This document shows positions 18,127-25,754 of a DNA stretch of 64,000 nt, one piece after another. How positions within the stretch are numbered: position 1 is the first letter of the stretch; every line of letters begins with the position of its first letter. The translations under genes were made by a program, and so were the position numbers. Below the pieces are notes generated by a model. That model had not been told where the DNA came from. It did no database searches and worked only from the letters and a program-made list of their open reading frames with translations. The stretch is from CAKRJP01 sp963658085 (GTDB lineage: Bacteria > Bacillota > Clostridia > Lachnospirales > Lachnospiraceae), in assembly GCA_963658085.1 (NCBI GenBank), contig CAVKOU010000005.1, positions 1 through 64,000 of the forward strand, in the 5' to 3' direction.

Positions 18127-18155
18127 ATTATAGCATTGCATTGCACTTTGCGCAA
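18127..18155 (-). promoter_or_regulatory. Promoter of scfA
   Basis: The minus strand reads TTGCGC (18150-18155), 17 nt, TATAAT (18127-18132), with TGC before the -10 as an extended element. The start point would lie about 35 nt before the peptide start codon. Confidence 0.75.
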
Positions 18156-18214
18156 TTGTATTATCAAATTTTTATTTTGTGTATTTTATTTTGTATTTTT
18201 ATATGTAGGTTTTT

Positions 18215-19003
18215 CTACTTTCCTGCTGTCTTTGCCGACTCCATGGCATCTCGAATGAGTTTATCGAAGGCATCTGCCTCCCAGGCACTTCTTCCTGTAA
18301 ACAGTCCGTCAATATTTTCCTGAGCGATCAAGTCATTGGCATTTCCGGGATTGACACTTCCGCCATAGAAAATCGGGATTTCTGCGCCTGCCTCTTCTCC
18401 AAAAAGTTCCTGCAGACACTGACGGATCACTAAATGTTTCTCCCTGGCATATTCTGTGCTGGCAGGTTTTCCATTAACTCCGATGGCCCACACCGGCTCG
18501 TAAGCGATCCACAGTTTTTTTGTCTGCTCTTTTGTCACTCCCATAAGTCCGATCTTTAGCTGGCTTCTCAAAGTCTCATCGCTGATTCCTGCATCTTTTT
18601 GCTCACCGGTCTCACCGATACACAGAAGAGTTGTAAATCCGTGATTTAATCCACAAAGAACTTTTTTATTCTCCATCTCATCGGTTTCACCAAAGACATG
18701 TCTTCTCTCGGAATGACCGATCATAACTAAAGAAAGATTTAATTCCCGCAGCATCAATGGGCTGATTTCTCCCGTAAACTGTCCCTGTTCTTCCCAGCAC
18801 ATATTCTGGGCTCCCAATTTCACAATATCCTGACTCACACTGTCTACTGCTGTAGGAAGAGATGTATAGGAAGGTATTACAAAAAGCTCAATCTCTTCAC
18901 GGCTGATATCCTTGGTATTCTCTGCCAATTTTGTCAGATATTCTCTGGTCATAGCCATGTCCTTATACATTTTTAAATTGGTTCCAAAATATAACTTCTT
19001 CAT
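18215..19003 (-). CDS. Triosephosphate isomerase homologue, probably a tetrulose-phosphate isomerase
   Basis: A 262-residue TIM-barrel protein. Catalytic residues of TIM are present: N9 and K11 (in TNLKMYK), H97 (IGHSERR) and E169 (AYEPVWAIG), plus the phosphate loop YGGSV. However, the normally invariant NWKMN start is NLKMY, and the lid loop reads WAIGVNGKPAS, one residue longer than usual. The gene follows an RpiB homologue by one base inside an acid-sugar operon. EryH/LerI-type TIM homologues interconvert tetrulose 4-phosphates, and a TIM+RpiB pair is their hallmark. Alternatively it could simply turn DHAP from the PdxA2 step into glyceraldehyde 3-phosphate. The start at 19003 is used; further upstream the frame overlaps rpiB. 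Confidence 0.8.
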   Translation of the reverse strand: MKKLYFGTNLKMYKDMAMTREYLTKLAENTKDISREEIELFVIPSYTSLPTAVDSVSQDIVKLGAQNMCWEEQGQFTGEISPLMLRELNLSLVMIGHSERRHVFGETDEMENKKVLCGLNHGFTTLLCIGETGEQKDAGISDETLRSQLKIGLMGVTKEQTKKLWIAYEPVWAIGVNGKPASTEYAREKHLVIRQCLQELFGEEAGAEIPIFYGGSVNPGNANDLIAQENIDGLFTGRSAWEADAFDKLIRDAMESAKTAGK

Positions 19004-19004
19004 G

Positions 19005-19448
19005 TTATTTACATACCTCTTTCTCATAATCATGGATGGCATCTACTTTTTTACCTGAGCGCTCATTATACTCATAAGTACAATCCAAATATGCAGCAAT
19101 AAGTTCTTTTGCCAGCATATTTCCTGTAACCTGAGATCCCAAAGTAATAATGTTGCAATCATTGCTAAGGCAAGCTCTCTTTGCGGAGTAAACATTTGTT
19201 ATATTAGCAGCATAAGCTCCCTTTACTTTGTTAGCTGCCAACATAACACCGATTCCGGTTCCGCAAAAGAGGATTCCTCTCTCGCATTCACCTGCTGCCA
19301 CAGCCTCTCCAACCTTTGTTGCAACATGCGCATAGATCACATCTTCGCTTCCGAAATCTACCACCTCATGTCCTAAACCTTTTACAAATTCAATCATTTC
19401 CTGTTTAAAGCTCTCTGCGTTAGGATCGCAACCAAATGCAAGTTTCAT
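19005..19448 (-). CDS. RpiB/LacAB-family sugar-phosphate isomerase
   Basis: A 147-residue member of the RpiB family. The catalytic-base cysteine is kept (C62 in LFCGTGIGVMLAANK). Two histidines of canonical RpiB are not: CDH at the N-terminus is CDP (H10 of E. coli RpiB corresponds to P9), and the ring-opening H99 corresponds to S95 in LSNDCN. Loss of the ring-opening His fits an acyclic ketose phosphate such as a tetrulose 4-phosphate (EryI-type) better than ribose 5-phosphate. It is translated just before the TIM homologue (1-nt gap), and AAGGAAG lies 7 nt before its ATG. The functional proposal is inference. Confidence 0.85.
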   Translation of the reverse strand: MKLAFGCDPNAESFKQEMIEFVKGLGHEVVDFGSEDVIYAHVATKVGEAVAAGECERGILFCGTGIGVMLAANKVKGAYAANITNVYSAKRACLSNDCNIITLGSQVTGNMLAKELIAAYLDCTYEYNERSGKKVDAIHDYEKEVCK

Positions 19449-19508
19449 AATAATACTTCCTTTCTACTACACTTTCATAAATTTTATAAACACCAGTTAC
19501 TGATTATC

Positions 19509-20009
19509 TTAACGAATATAAATTTTGTCTCTTGTCAGGTTCTCTGCAATCAATTTCATCACCGGCATAAAGTTTTCCCCAAAGCTTTCTTTCGGAACAA
19601 TCAATGCTGCATCCTCCCCAACATAGAATGCAATATCCTTTGGAGTGGCAATGGCCTTTTGGACCTGACTCCAGGCATAACTGTTGTTAGCTTCCCCAAT
19701 CACTTCCTCAATGCCATCGCCATCAAAGGAGTATTGTATAACATTCTTATATTTCGGATTTTTCATCATCTTCTTGGAGCGCATTTTTAATGTCAATGGA
19801 GTAAATGAAAGAATCAATGCAGCTACCAGCAAATAAATAAAACACTGAGCCAAAGTAATTTCTCCACCTTTTAATCTCCATCCTCCGATAATGATCACCG
19901 TAAGCCCTACCAGGTTGATCATGAATCCCGAAAATTTTGAATAGGTATGAAACAATAGCAGATCATATATATATTCCGCCTTCATTTTTACTTCCACGGC
20001 TATTTTCAT
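19509..20009 (-). CDS. YcxB-like small membrane protein
   Basis: A 166-residue protein with two hydrophobic segments in the N-terminal half (about residues 27-45 and 53-72), then a soluble C-terminal part with YSFDGDGIEEVIGEANNSY, WSQVQKAIATPKDIAFYVG and LIVPKESF. This layout resembles the YcxB/C-terminal-domain proteins of Firmicutes, whose function is unknown; the soluble part has a PH-like strand pattern. ATG at 20009 has GGGAG 6 nt upstream. It lies within the acid-sugar operon, between the permease and the isomerases, but nothing in its sequence links it to sugar metabolism. Confidence 0.65.
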   Translation of the reverse strand: MKIAVEVKMKAEYIYDLLLFHTYSKFSGFMINLVGLTVIIIGGWRLKGGEITLAQCFIYLLVAALILSFTPLTLKMRSKKMMKNPKYKNVIQYSFDGDGIEEVIGEANNSYAWSQVQKAIATPKDIAFYVGEDAALIVPKESFGENFMPVMKLIAENLTRDKIYIR

Positions 20010-20130
20010 CACTTACTCCCTCATCTCCAATCTTTGTTAAATCTTTTTATTCTGTCCTTAATTAACCTTCTAATAAGAATGCCAGGATCCATTGAAGATC
20101 CCGACATCCATCTTTTTACTTTCAAAGAGC

Positions 20131-21153
20131 TTAAGCCACCTGACTTGCAGCCCATCCTTCCGGTGAGTAAATACCTTTTTTGTGTTTTCTCATATAGTTA
20201 TCAAAGAATGCTACAATAAACGGACACAGGAACAAGGTAATAATAGACGCAGTCGCACACTGTGCTGTTGCCATATCTACATATTGCTCCATCGTCGGAT
20301 CCGCTTCTGCTACGGCTGCCGGAGTCATAGCTGAGTTCAGTGCAGTGGTACCGATTGCAGCACCCATTGCATTTCTTTCCTTCTTCGGTAAAATAAGATT
20401 AAATACGAAGAAGAAGATTACTGCTGTTGCAGCTGATACAAGTCCAAGTACAATACCTGAAGCTCCAGCTGTAATAATTGTCTTAATATCTGTCTTAGAT
20501 CCAATAGAAATTGTCATGAAGAAGGTTACGATCGGCTGAGCTGTCGCACAGGCCTTTCTAAATCCACCATCTACATTTCCCCAAATGAATCCGATTAAAA
20601 GCGGAACTAAAGTAGCAATCAACTTATCTAAAGGAATAGAAGCTAATCCTGTTGCTCCAAGAGCGATCAAAGTAAAGAACGGTCCATCGTTCAATGACAA
20701 AATAGAAATCGCTCCGGTATCTGATGCATTACCAAACTGTGATGATAATGAAATATAAAGGGAACTATTGGAGTTTGTGATGGCTGCAATAATTACAAAT
20801 GGTGTAAGTCCCAAAATTCCGGCATCGCCGCACAGGGCTCCTACCAACATACCCATAGCTACACCAAGGGCAAATTTCATAGCCGTCATAGTTACACCTT
20901 TATAAAGAGGCAATCCAACCTGTCTTACATTAATAGCAGAACCACAGATAATCAGGAAAAATCCCATCATTGCGGAGTTTCCGTCATAAAAAAGTGCAGT
21001 TACATATCCACCGATCTGAAATACCTGCGGACAGATGGTTGCCAAGATTACGGCAAGTACCAACGGAACAATAACAAGTCCTCCAGGTAATGCTTTGATT
21101 TTATTTAAAAGATCAAGATCCAACTCCTTTTTTGCTTCTTTTGTTTCTCCCAT
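20131..21153 (-). CDS. 2-keto-3-deoxygluconate permease-family transporter (KdgT)
   Basis: A 340-residue hydrophobic protein with about ten membrane segments and the KdgT family look: KALPGGLVIVPLVLAVILAT near the start, ITNSNSSLYISLSSQFG and LNDGPFFTLIALGATGLA in the middle. Family members import 2-keto-3-deoxygluconate and related sugar acids by proton symport. The gene follows the DUF1537 kinase by 11 nt with a strong AGGAGG site. In this operon it most likely brings in the C4 sugar acid (D-threonate or D-erythronate) that the kinase phosphorylates. A substrate other than KDG is inferred from the neighbours. Confidence 0.85.
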   Translation of the reverse strand: MGETKEAKKELDLDLLNKIKALPGGLVIVPLVLAVILATICPQVFQIGGYVTALFYDGNSAMMGFFLIICGSAINVRQVGLPLYKGVTMTAMKFALGVAMGMLVGALCGDAGILGLTPFVIIAAITNSNSSLYISLSSQFGNASDTGAISILSLNDGPFFTLIALGATGLASIPLDKLIATLVPLLIGFIWGNVDGGFRKACATAQPIVTFFMTISIGSKTDIKTIITAGASGIVLGLVSAATAVIFFFVFNLILPKKERNAMGAAIGTTALNSAMTPAAVAEADPTMEQYVDMATAQCATASIITLFLCPFIVAFFDNYMRKHKKGIYSPEGWAASQVA

Positions 21154-21164
21154 TTTCTCCTCCT

Positions 21165-22511
21165 TTAACTCTCTCTTGTGGCCTCCCTAAAGAGACGATC
21201 CACAATATCCAGTGCGGTGTGGTCATTACCGGTAAGTCCGCCCTTTCCAACAATCGGCATACCCTGGTATTTTCCTACCATACGGCCAACATCGGTCTGT
21301 GCGATTACGTAATCCACAACTTCCAAGCACTGTACTCCCAACTGGAAGCATACATTTACCATAGTATCTCCACCTGTGGTGTAAATTCCGGCAATTCGTT
21401 CCCTCTCCACTTGATCAAGGATTCCGGCAACAATGGCTCCTAATCCACCATTGATACGTTCTGCACTCATACCCTCTACATAGTCCCGTTTTTCATCTTC
21501 CTGCTTCAGATTTAAAATCGGTCCATGAAGGGCTGTCTCTAGAAGAATAGCTCTAGGTGTGCCATTTTCAAGCACTTCAAGTGCTGAGGCAATGGCTCTT
21601 TTTACTTCCGCTACCGCTTCCTCTCCACCGTTGATCAACGGAATCGGCTCTACAGGAATTCTTACATGTCTTTCATCCTCACATAAGATTTCCATCTGAC
21701 GCTTAGTTACCGGTGTAGCTGATCCTGCTGCGATCAATACGGTTTTCCCTGTACCATCCGCTGTACCTTCCGGTATATTTGGTTCTTCCAAACCAACCAG
21801 ACCTCTCACATAGGCAAGCTTTGCGGTAAAGGGACCCGGATCTACTGCCAAAACATTCCATCTCAGGTTTACACATGCCTGAGCAATGGCTTCCACATCA
21901 TCGATAGTAATAGCATCTACAACAATAATTTCATTTCCTGCTTGACGCACTTCCTTAAGTGCTCGTTGGATGGATACCACTCCGTGTAAAACATGCTCCA
22001 AAGTAACACTTCCCACTTTTCTTCTGCTCTGCCCATTTAAAAGCTTTGGAACATAATTTTCATATACCGGTGTTCTTACATCCTGAGCAACAGGAGTATT
22101 CACAAGAGCCACTCCGTCAATCACGGAATATCCACCTACCAGGATTCGTCTAGACTGAGGCATTGCAGGCACAACCACTGCAACCACATCATTTTCGATT
22201 ACATCCATCATAGCGTCGATCTCGATGCCTACGCCACCACGAAGTGTTGTGTCAATACGCTTTGAAAAATATTGAACCCCCATATCTTTAAGCGCCTCTG
22301 TAGCGGCACTTACTCTCTCATAGGCTTCGTTTCCCGGAAGAGGTCTGCTGTTGCTGCTTACCAAGATCGCATCCAACTCTGATGCGCTCTTATCTTCTTT
22401 TGCTGCTTTCTCATTAAAGAATACTGCTGTTCTCGCCTTTGATCTGGCAAGGAGCACTCCTGTCGTAGTAGCTCCGGTCAAATCATCTGCCACTGCACCA
22501 ATCTTAGGCAT
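21165..22511 (-). CDS. dtnK: DUF1537 four-carbon acid sugar kinase
   Basis: A 448-residue member of the DUF1537 family. The N-terminal substrate domain begins GAVADDLTGATTTGVLLA, where DDLTGA is the hallmark. The C-terminal nucleotide-binding domain has VLIAAGSATPVTKRQ, and near the end GIYTTGGDTMVNVCFQLG and GMPIVGKGGLTGNDH. DUF1537 proteins were shown to be ATP-dependent kinases of D-threonate, D-erythronate or related acid sugars. Pairing with a PdxA2 gene directly upstream points to D-threonate 4-kinase (DtnK) or D-erythronate 4-kinase; the two cannot be told apart from sequence alone. AGGAGG lies 9 nt before the ATG. Confidence 0.88.
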   Translation of the reverse strand: MPKIGAVADDLTGATTTGVLLARSKARTAVFFNEKAAKEDKSASELDAILVSSNSRPLPGNEAYERVSAATEALKDMGVQYFSKRIDTTLRGGVGIEIDAMMDVIENDVVAVVVPAMPQSRRILVGGYSVIDGVALVNTPVAQDVRTPVYENYVPKLLNGQSRRKVGSVTLEHVLHGVVSIQRALKEVRQAGNEIIVVDAITIDDVEAIAQACVNLRWNVLAVDPGPFTAKLAYVRGLVGLEEPNIPEGTADGTGKTVLIAAGSATPVTKRQMEILCEDERHVRIPVEPIPLINGGEEAVAEVKRAIASALEVLENGTPRAILLETALHGPILNLKQEDEKRDYVEGMSAERINGGLGAIVAGILDQVERERIAGIYTTGGDTMVNVCFQLGVQCLEVVDYVIAQTDVGRMVGKYQGMPIVGKGGLTGNDHTALDIVDRLFREATRES

Positions 22512-22529
22512 GGATTTTTTCCTCCTTTC

Positions 22530-23546
22530 CTAGTTATTTTTATCATGCATTTTCGCTGCATATTCAGAAACAACCTTGGTAGACTCTATCATACTGATAC
22601 ATCCTGCAATTCCCTTACCTGCAATATCAAATGCGGTTCCGTGATCTACCGAACTTCTGATAAACGGAAGTCCAAAGGTTAATGTAACTGACTTTTCAAA
22701 ATCTAAGGTCTTACATGCAATATGTCCCTGATCGTGATACAGAGATAAAATTGCATCATATTTTCCGGATTTACCAATGTTAAATACAGAATCTGCCGGG
22801 CAAGGTCCCACAGCATTGATTCCCAAAGCCTGTGCAGCTTCCACTGCCGGTTTTAATTCATCGATTTCTTCTGTTCCAAAGAGTCCATTGTCTCCACCGT
22901 GTGGATTTAATGCTGCAACTGCGATCAATGGATTTTCGATACCGACTTTTCTTAACTCCTTGTCGATATTTACAACATTCTCAAGAACTCTTTCCTTATT
23001 GGCATATTTGCAGGCATCTACCAAAGACATGTGACGACTTACAAAGAATACGCGAAGCTTATGGCAGGAGAACATGGTCAATGCATATGGAGAATGTGTC
23101 TCATCCTGATAGATCTCTGTATGTCCCGGCTGCTTCACTCCTACTAACTTGATTGCTCCCTTATGAATCGGAGCAGTAGATACAGCATCAACCTTCTTTG
23201 CCATGCCAAGTTCGATGGACTTCATAATCCAGTCGATTGCCATCTGTCCTGCTAAAGCCTGAACCTGTCCCCACTCGATAGAGTCTGTATCATAGTCACC
23301 AGTCTCAATAATATCTACGGTTCCCATCTCGTACTTTGCTTCTGCAGGATCAGAAATTTTGTTGTATTTCAGCTCTTTTCCCAATACCTTTGCGGCACGG
23401 TCCATAATAGCAATGCTTCCAATTACAAATGGACGACATACCTGATGGATTTCCTCGTCTAACATGGTTCCTACTACAATCTCAGGTCCAATACCCGCCG
23501 GATCTCCCATTGTAATTGCTGTGATTGGTCTATACTGTTCGCTCAT
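22530..23546 (-). CDS. pdxA2: PdxA2-type 4-phospho-D-threonate/erythronate dehydrogenase
   Basis: A 338-residue PdxA-family protein. ITMGDPAGIGPEIVV at the start, the metal-binding His in HKGAIKLVG/QPGHTE and the LYHDQGHIACK motif are seen. PdxA makes pyridoxal precursors, but the PdxA2 branch oxidises 4-phospho-D-threonate (or -erythronate) with NAD+, and spontaneous decarboxylation then gives DHAP. Adjacency to the DUF1537 kinase (18-nt gap) and absence of other vitamin B6 genes favour PdxA2. It is the first gene of the operon, with AGGAGG 8 nt upstream, behind a promoter with repeated operators. Confidence 0.9.
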   Translation of the reverse strand: MSEQYRPITAITMGDPAGIGPEIVVGTMLDEEIHQVCRPFVIGSIAIMDRAAKVLGKELKYNKISDPAEAKYEMGTVDIIETGDYDTDSIEWGQVQALAGQMAIDWIMKSIELGMAKKVDAVSTAPIHKGAIKLVGVKQPGHTEIYQDETHSPYALTMFSCHKLRVFFVSRHMSLVDACKYANKERVLENVVNIDKELRKVGIENPLIAVAALNPHGGDNGLFGTEEIDELKPAVEAAQALGINAVGPCPADSVFNIGKSGKYDAILSLYHDQGHIACKTLDFEKSVTLTFGLPFIRSSVDHGTAFDIAGKGIAGCISMIESTKVVSEYAAKMHDKNN

Positions 23547-23565
23547 TATATATTCCTCCTTTGTC

Positions 23566-23598
23566 CTTTCGGTTTGCTTTCGTTTTGCTTTCGTTTAT
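23566..23598. promoter_or_regulatory. Operator A: three 11-bp direct repeats
   Basis: Plus-strand units CTTTCGGTTTG, CTTTCGTTTTG and CTTTCGTTTAT begin at 23566, 23577 and 23588, exactly 11 bp apart. They lie just downstream of the predicted transcription start of pdxA2. Direct repeats containing CTTTC at about one-turn spacing are typical of DeoR-family (AgaR-like) operators, and the regulator gene lies next door. Confidence 0.75.
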
Positions 23599-23604
23599 AT
23601 TTGA

Positions 23605-23633
23605 ATCATACTACTGTTTTTTTCTTTTATCAA
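23605..23633 (-). promoter_or_regulatory. Promoter of the pdxA2-dtnK operon
   Basis: The minus strand reads TTGATA (23628-23633), 17 nt, TATGAT (23605-23610). Operator A begins 7 bp downstream of the -10 and operator B lies about 70 bp upstream of the -35, so a regulator bound at A would block initiation or clearance. Confidence 0.75.
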
Positions 23634-23702
23634 TAGTATTTATACTTTTCATGACTTTTCATCAAGTTTTTTAGGTTTTATTGTGCATTTTATATATGTT
23701 TA

Positions 23703-23735
23703 TTATCGTTTTACTTTCGTTTCGTTTTCGTTTAT
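23703..23735. promoter_or_regulatory. Operator B: second set of three 11-bp repeats
   Basis: Plus-strand units TTATCGTTTTA, CTTTCGTTTCG and TTTTCGTTTAT begin at 23703, 23714 and 23725. The array matches operator A unit for unit and starts 137 bp from it, about 13 helical turns. The two sites would face the same side of the DNA, allowing looping. Confidence 0.7.
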
Positions 23736-23790
23736 TTGTTATTCTTTTCACATTTGATTTTCCATTTGTTTTTATAGTTATTTTAATTAT

Positions 23791-23828
23791 AAAAAAAGCA
23801 CACTCTACTTATTTTTTGTAGAGTGTGC
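23791..23828 (-). terminator. Terminator of the DeoR-family regulator gene
   Basis: A perfect 11-bp stem (23798-23808, GCACACTCTAC, with 23818-23828) and a 9-nt loop. On the minus strand seven T residues follow. It lies 50 nt after the regulator stop codon and isolates it from the pdxA2 promoter. Confidence 0.92.
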
Positions 23829-23877
23829 ACTATATTTTGCAATACCTTGACTGTATCAATATAATTCTATTCTGCTA

Positions 23878-24642
23878 TCAAACAATATCTAATACAATCC
23901 CTTTTTCTGTGGCTTGATTTTGATAAGACGGAGAGATTCCCCGATCGGTAATGATTTTCGTAATTCGACTGAGGGGACATACCGACAAAATATAGCCGTC
24001 GGAGAACTTGCTACTATCAATCAATACATAAATCTTATCTGCAGAATCCAAAATTGCTTTTTTTACCTGCATCTGAGGCGTTCCTATAGAAGTGATCCCA
24101 ACCTCAAAATTTAATCCATGGGCACTGATAAAGGCTTTATCTGCCCGAAAATCCCGAAAAGTGTTCACTGCCACTTCTCCCATCGTAGCCGGAAGCTTTC
24201 CTCCTAACTGTCCTCCTACCACAAATACGATAACATGGTCTACATTGGACAATATTACGGAAGCAGCCAGAGAATTGGTAATCACCACCAGATTCTTTTT
24301 ACTTCCTTTGCGGATCTCTTCTGCCAAATAATATGCCACAGAGGAATCATCCAGAATAATCGTATCTTCATCCTCGATATACTCGTAGGCTTTAGCTGCG
24401 ATCCTGCTTTTTTCTTCTACTTTATTAAAAACATTTCCAGGCACCATGGATAATTGCAACTGTTCTCGCACCCGAACTGCTCCTCCATGGGTTCTTTTCA
24501 GCAACTTACGTTTTTCCATATCACGGATATCTCCGCGGATTGTCACCTCGGACACCCCCAGTTCTTCGCTAAGATCTGCAACTCGTACAGACCCTTGACG
24601 ATCCAATTGATTGAGAATATATTTCTCTCTTTCTCTGTCCAT
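23878..24642 (-). CDS. DeoR-family transcriptional regulator of the acid-sugar operon
   Basis: A 254-residue DeoR-family protein. The N-terminal helix-turn-helix (ILNQLDRQGSVRVADLSEEL, then VSEVTIRGDIRDMEKRKLLKR and THGGAV) is the family signature. The remaining 180 residues are the sugar-phosphate-binding DeoRC domain (ILDDSSVAYYLAEEI, ITNSLAASVIL, and DSSKFSD near the end). Such proteins are usually repressors released by a phosphorylated pathway intermediate. The gene is just upstream of the operon and is separated from it by a strong terminator and by two arrays of 11-bp repeats that are the probable binding sites. Confidence 0.93.
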   Translation of the reverse strand: MDREREKYILNQLDRQGSVRVADLSEELGVSEVTIRGDIRDMEKRKLLKRTHGGAVRVREQLQLSMVPGNVFNKVEEKSRIAAKAYEYIEDEDTIILDDSSVAYYLAEEIRKGSKKNLVVITNSLAASVILSNVDHVIVFVVGGQLGGKLPATMGEVAVNTFRDFRADKAFISAHGLNFEVGITSIGTPQMQVKKAILDSADKIYVLIDSSKFSDGYILSVCPLSRITKIITDRGISPSYQNQATEKGIVLDIV

Positions 24643-24719
24643 CTTCCTTGCCTCACAAATATATCTAAGATTCCCCTGATAGGGGGAAAACCATCACACC
24701 AAAGCAACGGTTTTGCTTT
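24643..24719 (-). other. Short gap with two small hairpins between rseP and the regulator
   Basis: Minus-strand AAAGCAA/TTGCTTT directly after the rseP stop and TTCCCC/GGGGAA further on form two small stems. Neither has a good T-run. The regulator may be read from the rseP transcript or from a promoter not recognised here. Confidence 0.4.
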
Positions 24720-25748
24720 TTATGAAATCAGTCTCTGAATGTCATTAAACATGACTACCACCATAAGTAACATAAGAAGAGCCATACCTGCCAAATGTAC
24801 ATAACCTTCTTTCTCCGGTGGCACTCGTTTTCGAATAATAGCCTCTACAAAGAGGAATACCAGTCTTCCTCCGTCCAATGCCGGAATAGGCAGAAGGTTC
24901 ATAACCCCGAGGTTTGCCGACAACAATACCATCATATTCAGCATTTCCAAAACTACCACCCTGATTCCATAGGTTTTCGTCTGTTGATAGGTACTATCCA
25001 CCATGCTGACAACTCCTACAGGACCCGACAATTGATTCAACCCAATCTGTCGGGAAACCAGCATCTTCAGGCTGTCAATTACCATATCAATCCAATACTT
25101 CACCTCGTAGGTTCCGTATTGCAATGCAGTAAATACATTTGCCTTGGTATATCCGGAATTTCCAATCCCAAACATCCAATAGCCGCTTTCATCTTCCTTA
25201 GGATCCAAGGTTACCGTAGTCTTCTTCCCATCACTTTCATAGGTGATTTCTACTGTTTCTCCTTGATGAAATTGGTTATACATACTAATTTCTCTAAAAA
25301 GATGAATAGATTTGTTACCCATCTTAAGGATTCTATCTCCCTCTTTAATCCCCGCTTCTGCTGCCGGATATCCGCTTTCCACAGATCCAACAATTGGCTG
25401 ATCATAGCCAACTGCCGCTGTAATAATCACCGCTCCTACAAAAGCCAGGATAAAATTAAAGACAGGTCCTGCAGCGATAACGGAAATTCTGGCCCATACC
25501 GACGCATTATTAAAATTTCCCGGAGCATCTGTAGCTTCTTCATCCTCTCCCATGACACACATGCCTCCAATAGGAAAGATTTTGATGCAATAAAGGGTTC
25601 CCTTGTACTCTTTTTTCAAAAGATTCGGTCCCATTCCAATGGCAAATTCCTGAACATCGATTCCATTTTTCTTTGCCAAGAGAAAATGCCCCAGCTCATG
25701 AAAGAAAACAATAAAGCTAAATAATATGATTGCAATTATAATACCCAA
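24720..25748 (-). CDS. rseP: RIP metalloprotease RseP (site-2 protease)
   Basis: A 342-residue intramembrane zinc protease. HEXXH is in the first membrane helix (H17-E18-L-G-H21), a PDZ domain follows around residues 105-190 (VGSVESGYPAAEAGIKEGDRI), and the second metal motif NLLPIPALDGGRLVF lies near residue 290. It cleaves membrane-bound substrates such as anti-sigma factors or signal-peptide remnants. The start is a TTG with AGGAGG 9 nt upstream; this site overlaps the end of dxr, so translation is likely coupled. It closes the pyrH-frr-uppS-cdsA-dxr-rseP series. Confidence 0.95.
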   Translation of the reverse strand: MGIIIAIILFSFIVFFHELGHFLLAKKNGIDVQEFAIGMGPNLLKKEYKGTLYCIKIFPIGGMCVMGEDEEATDAPGNFNNASVWARISVIAAGPVFNFILAFVGAVIITAAVGYDQPIVGSVESGYPAAEAGIKEGDRILKMGNKSIHLFREISMYNQFHQGETVEITYESDGKKTTVTLDPKEDESGYWMFGIGNSGYTKANVFTALQYGTYEVKYWIDMVIDSLKMLVSRQIGLNQLSGPVGVVSMVDSTYQQTKTYGIRVVVLEMLNMMVLLSANLGVMNLLPIPALDGGRLVFLFVEAIIRKRVPPEKEGYVHLAGMALLMLLMVVVMFNDIQRLIS

Positions 25749-25754
25749 GTATCT

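Noticed and set aside
22530..23546. Classical PdxA for vitamin B6 synthesis
   Set aside because: No other pyridoxal genes are near, and the gene is directly joined to a DUF1537 kinase, which points to the PdxA2 branch.
24795..25724. Long plus-strand open frame opposite rseP (309 codons)
   Set aside because: It is the antisense shadow of rseP; its composition is random-like, and rseP has all its catalytic motifs.
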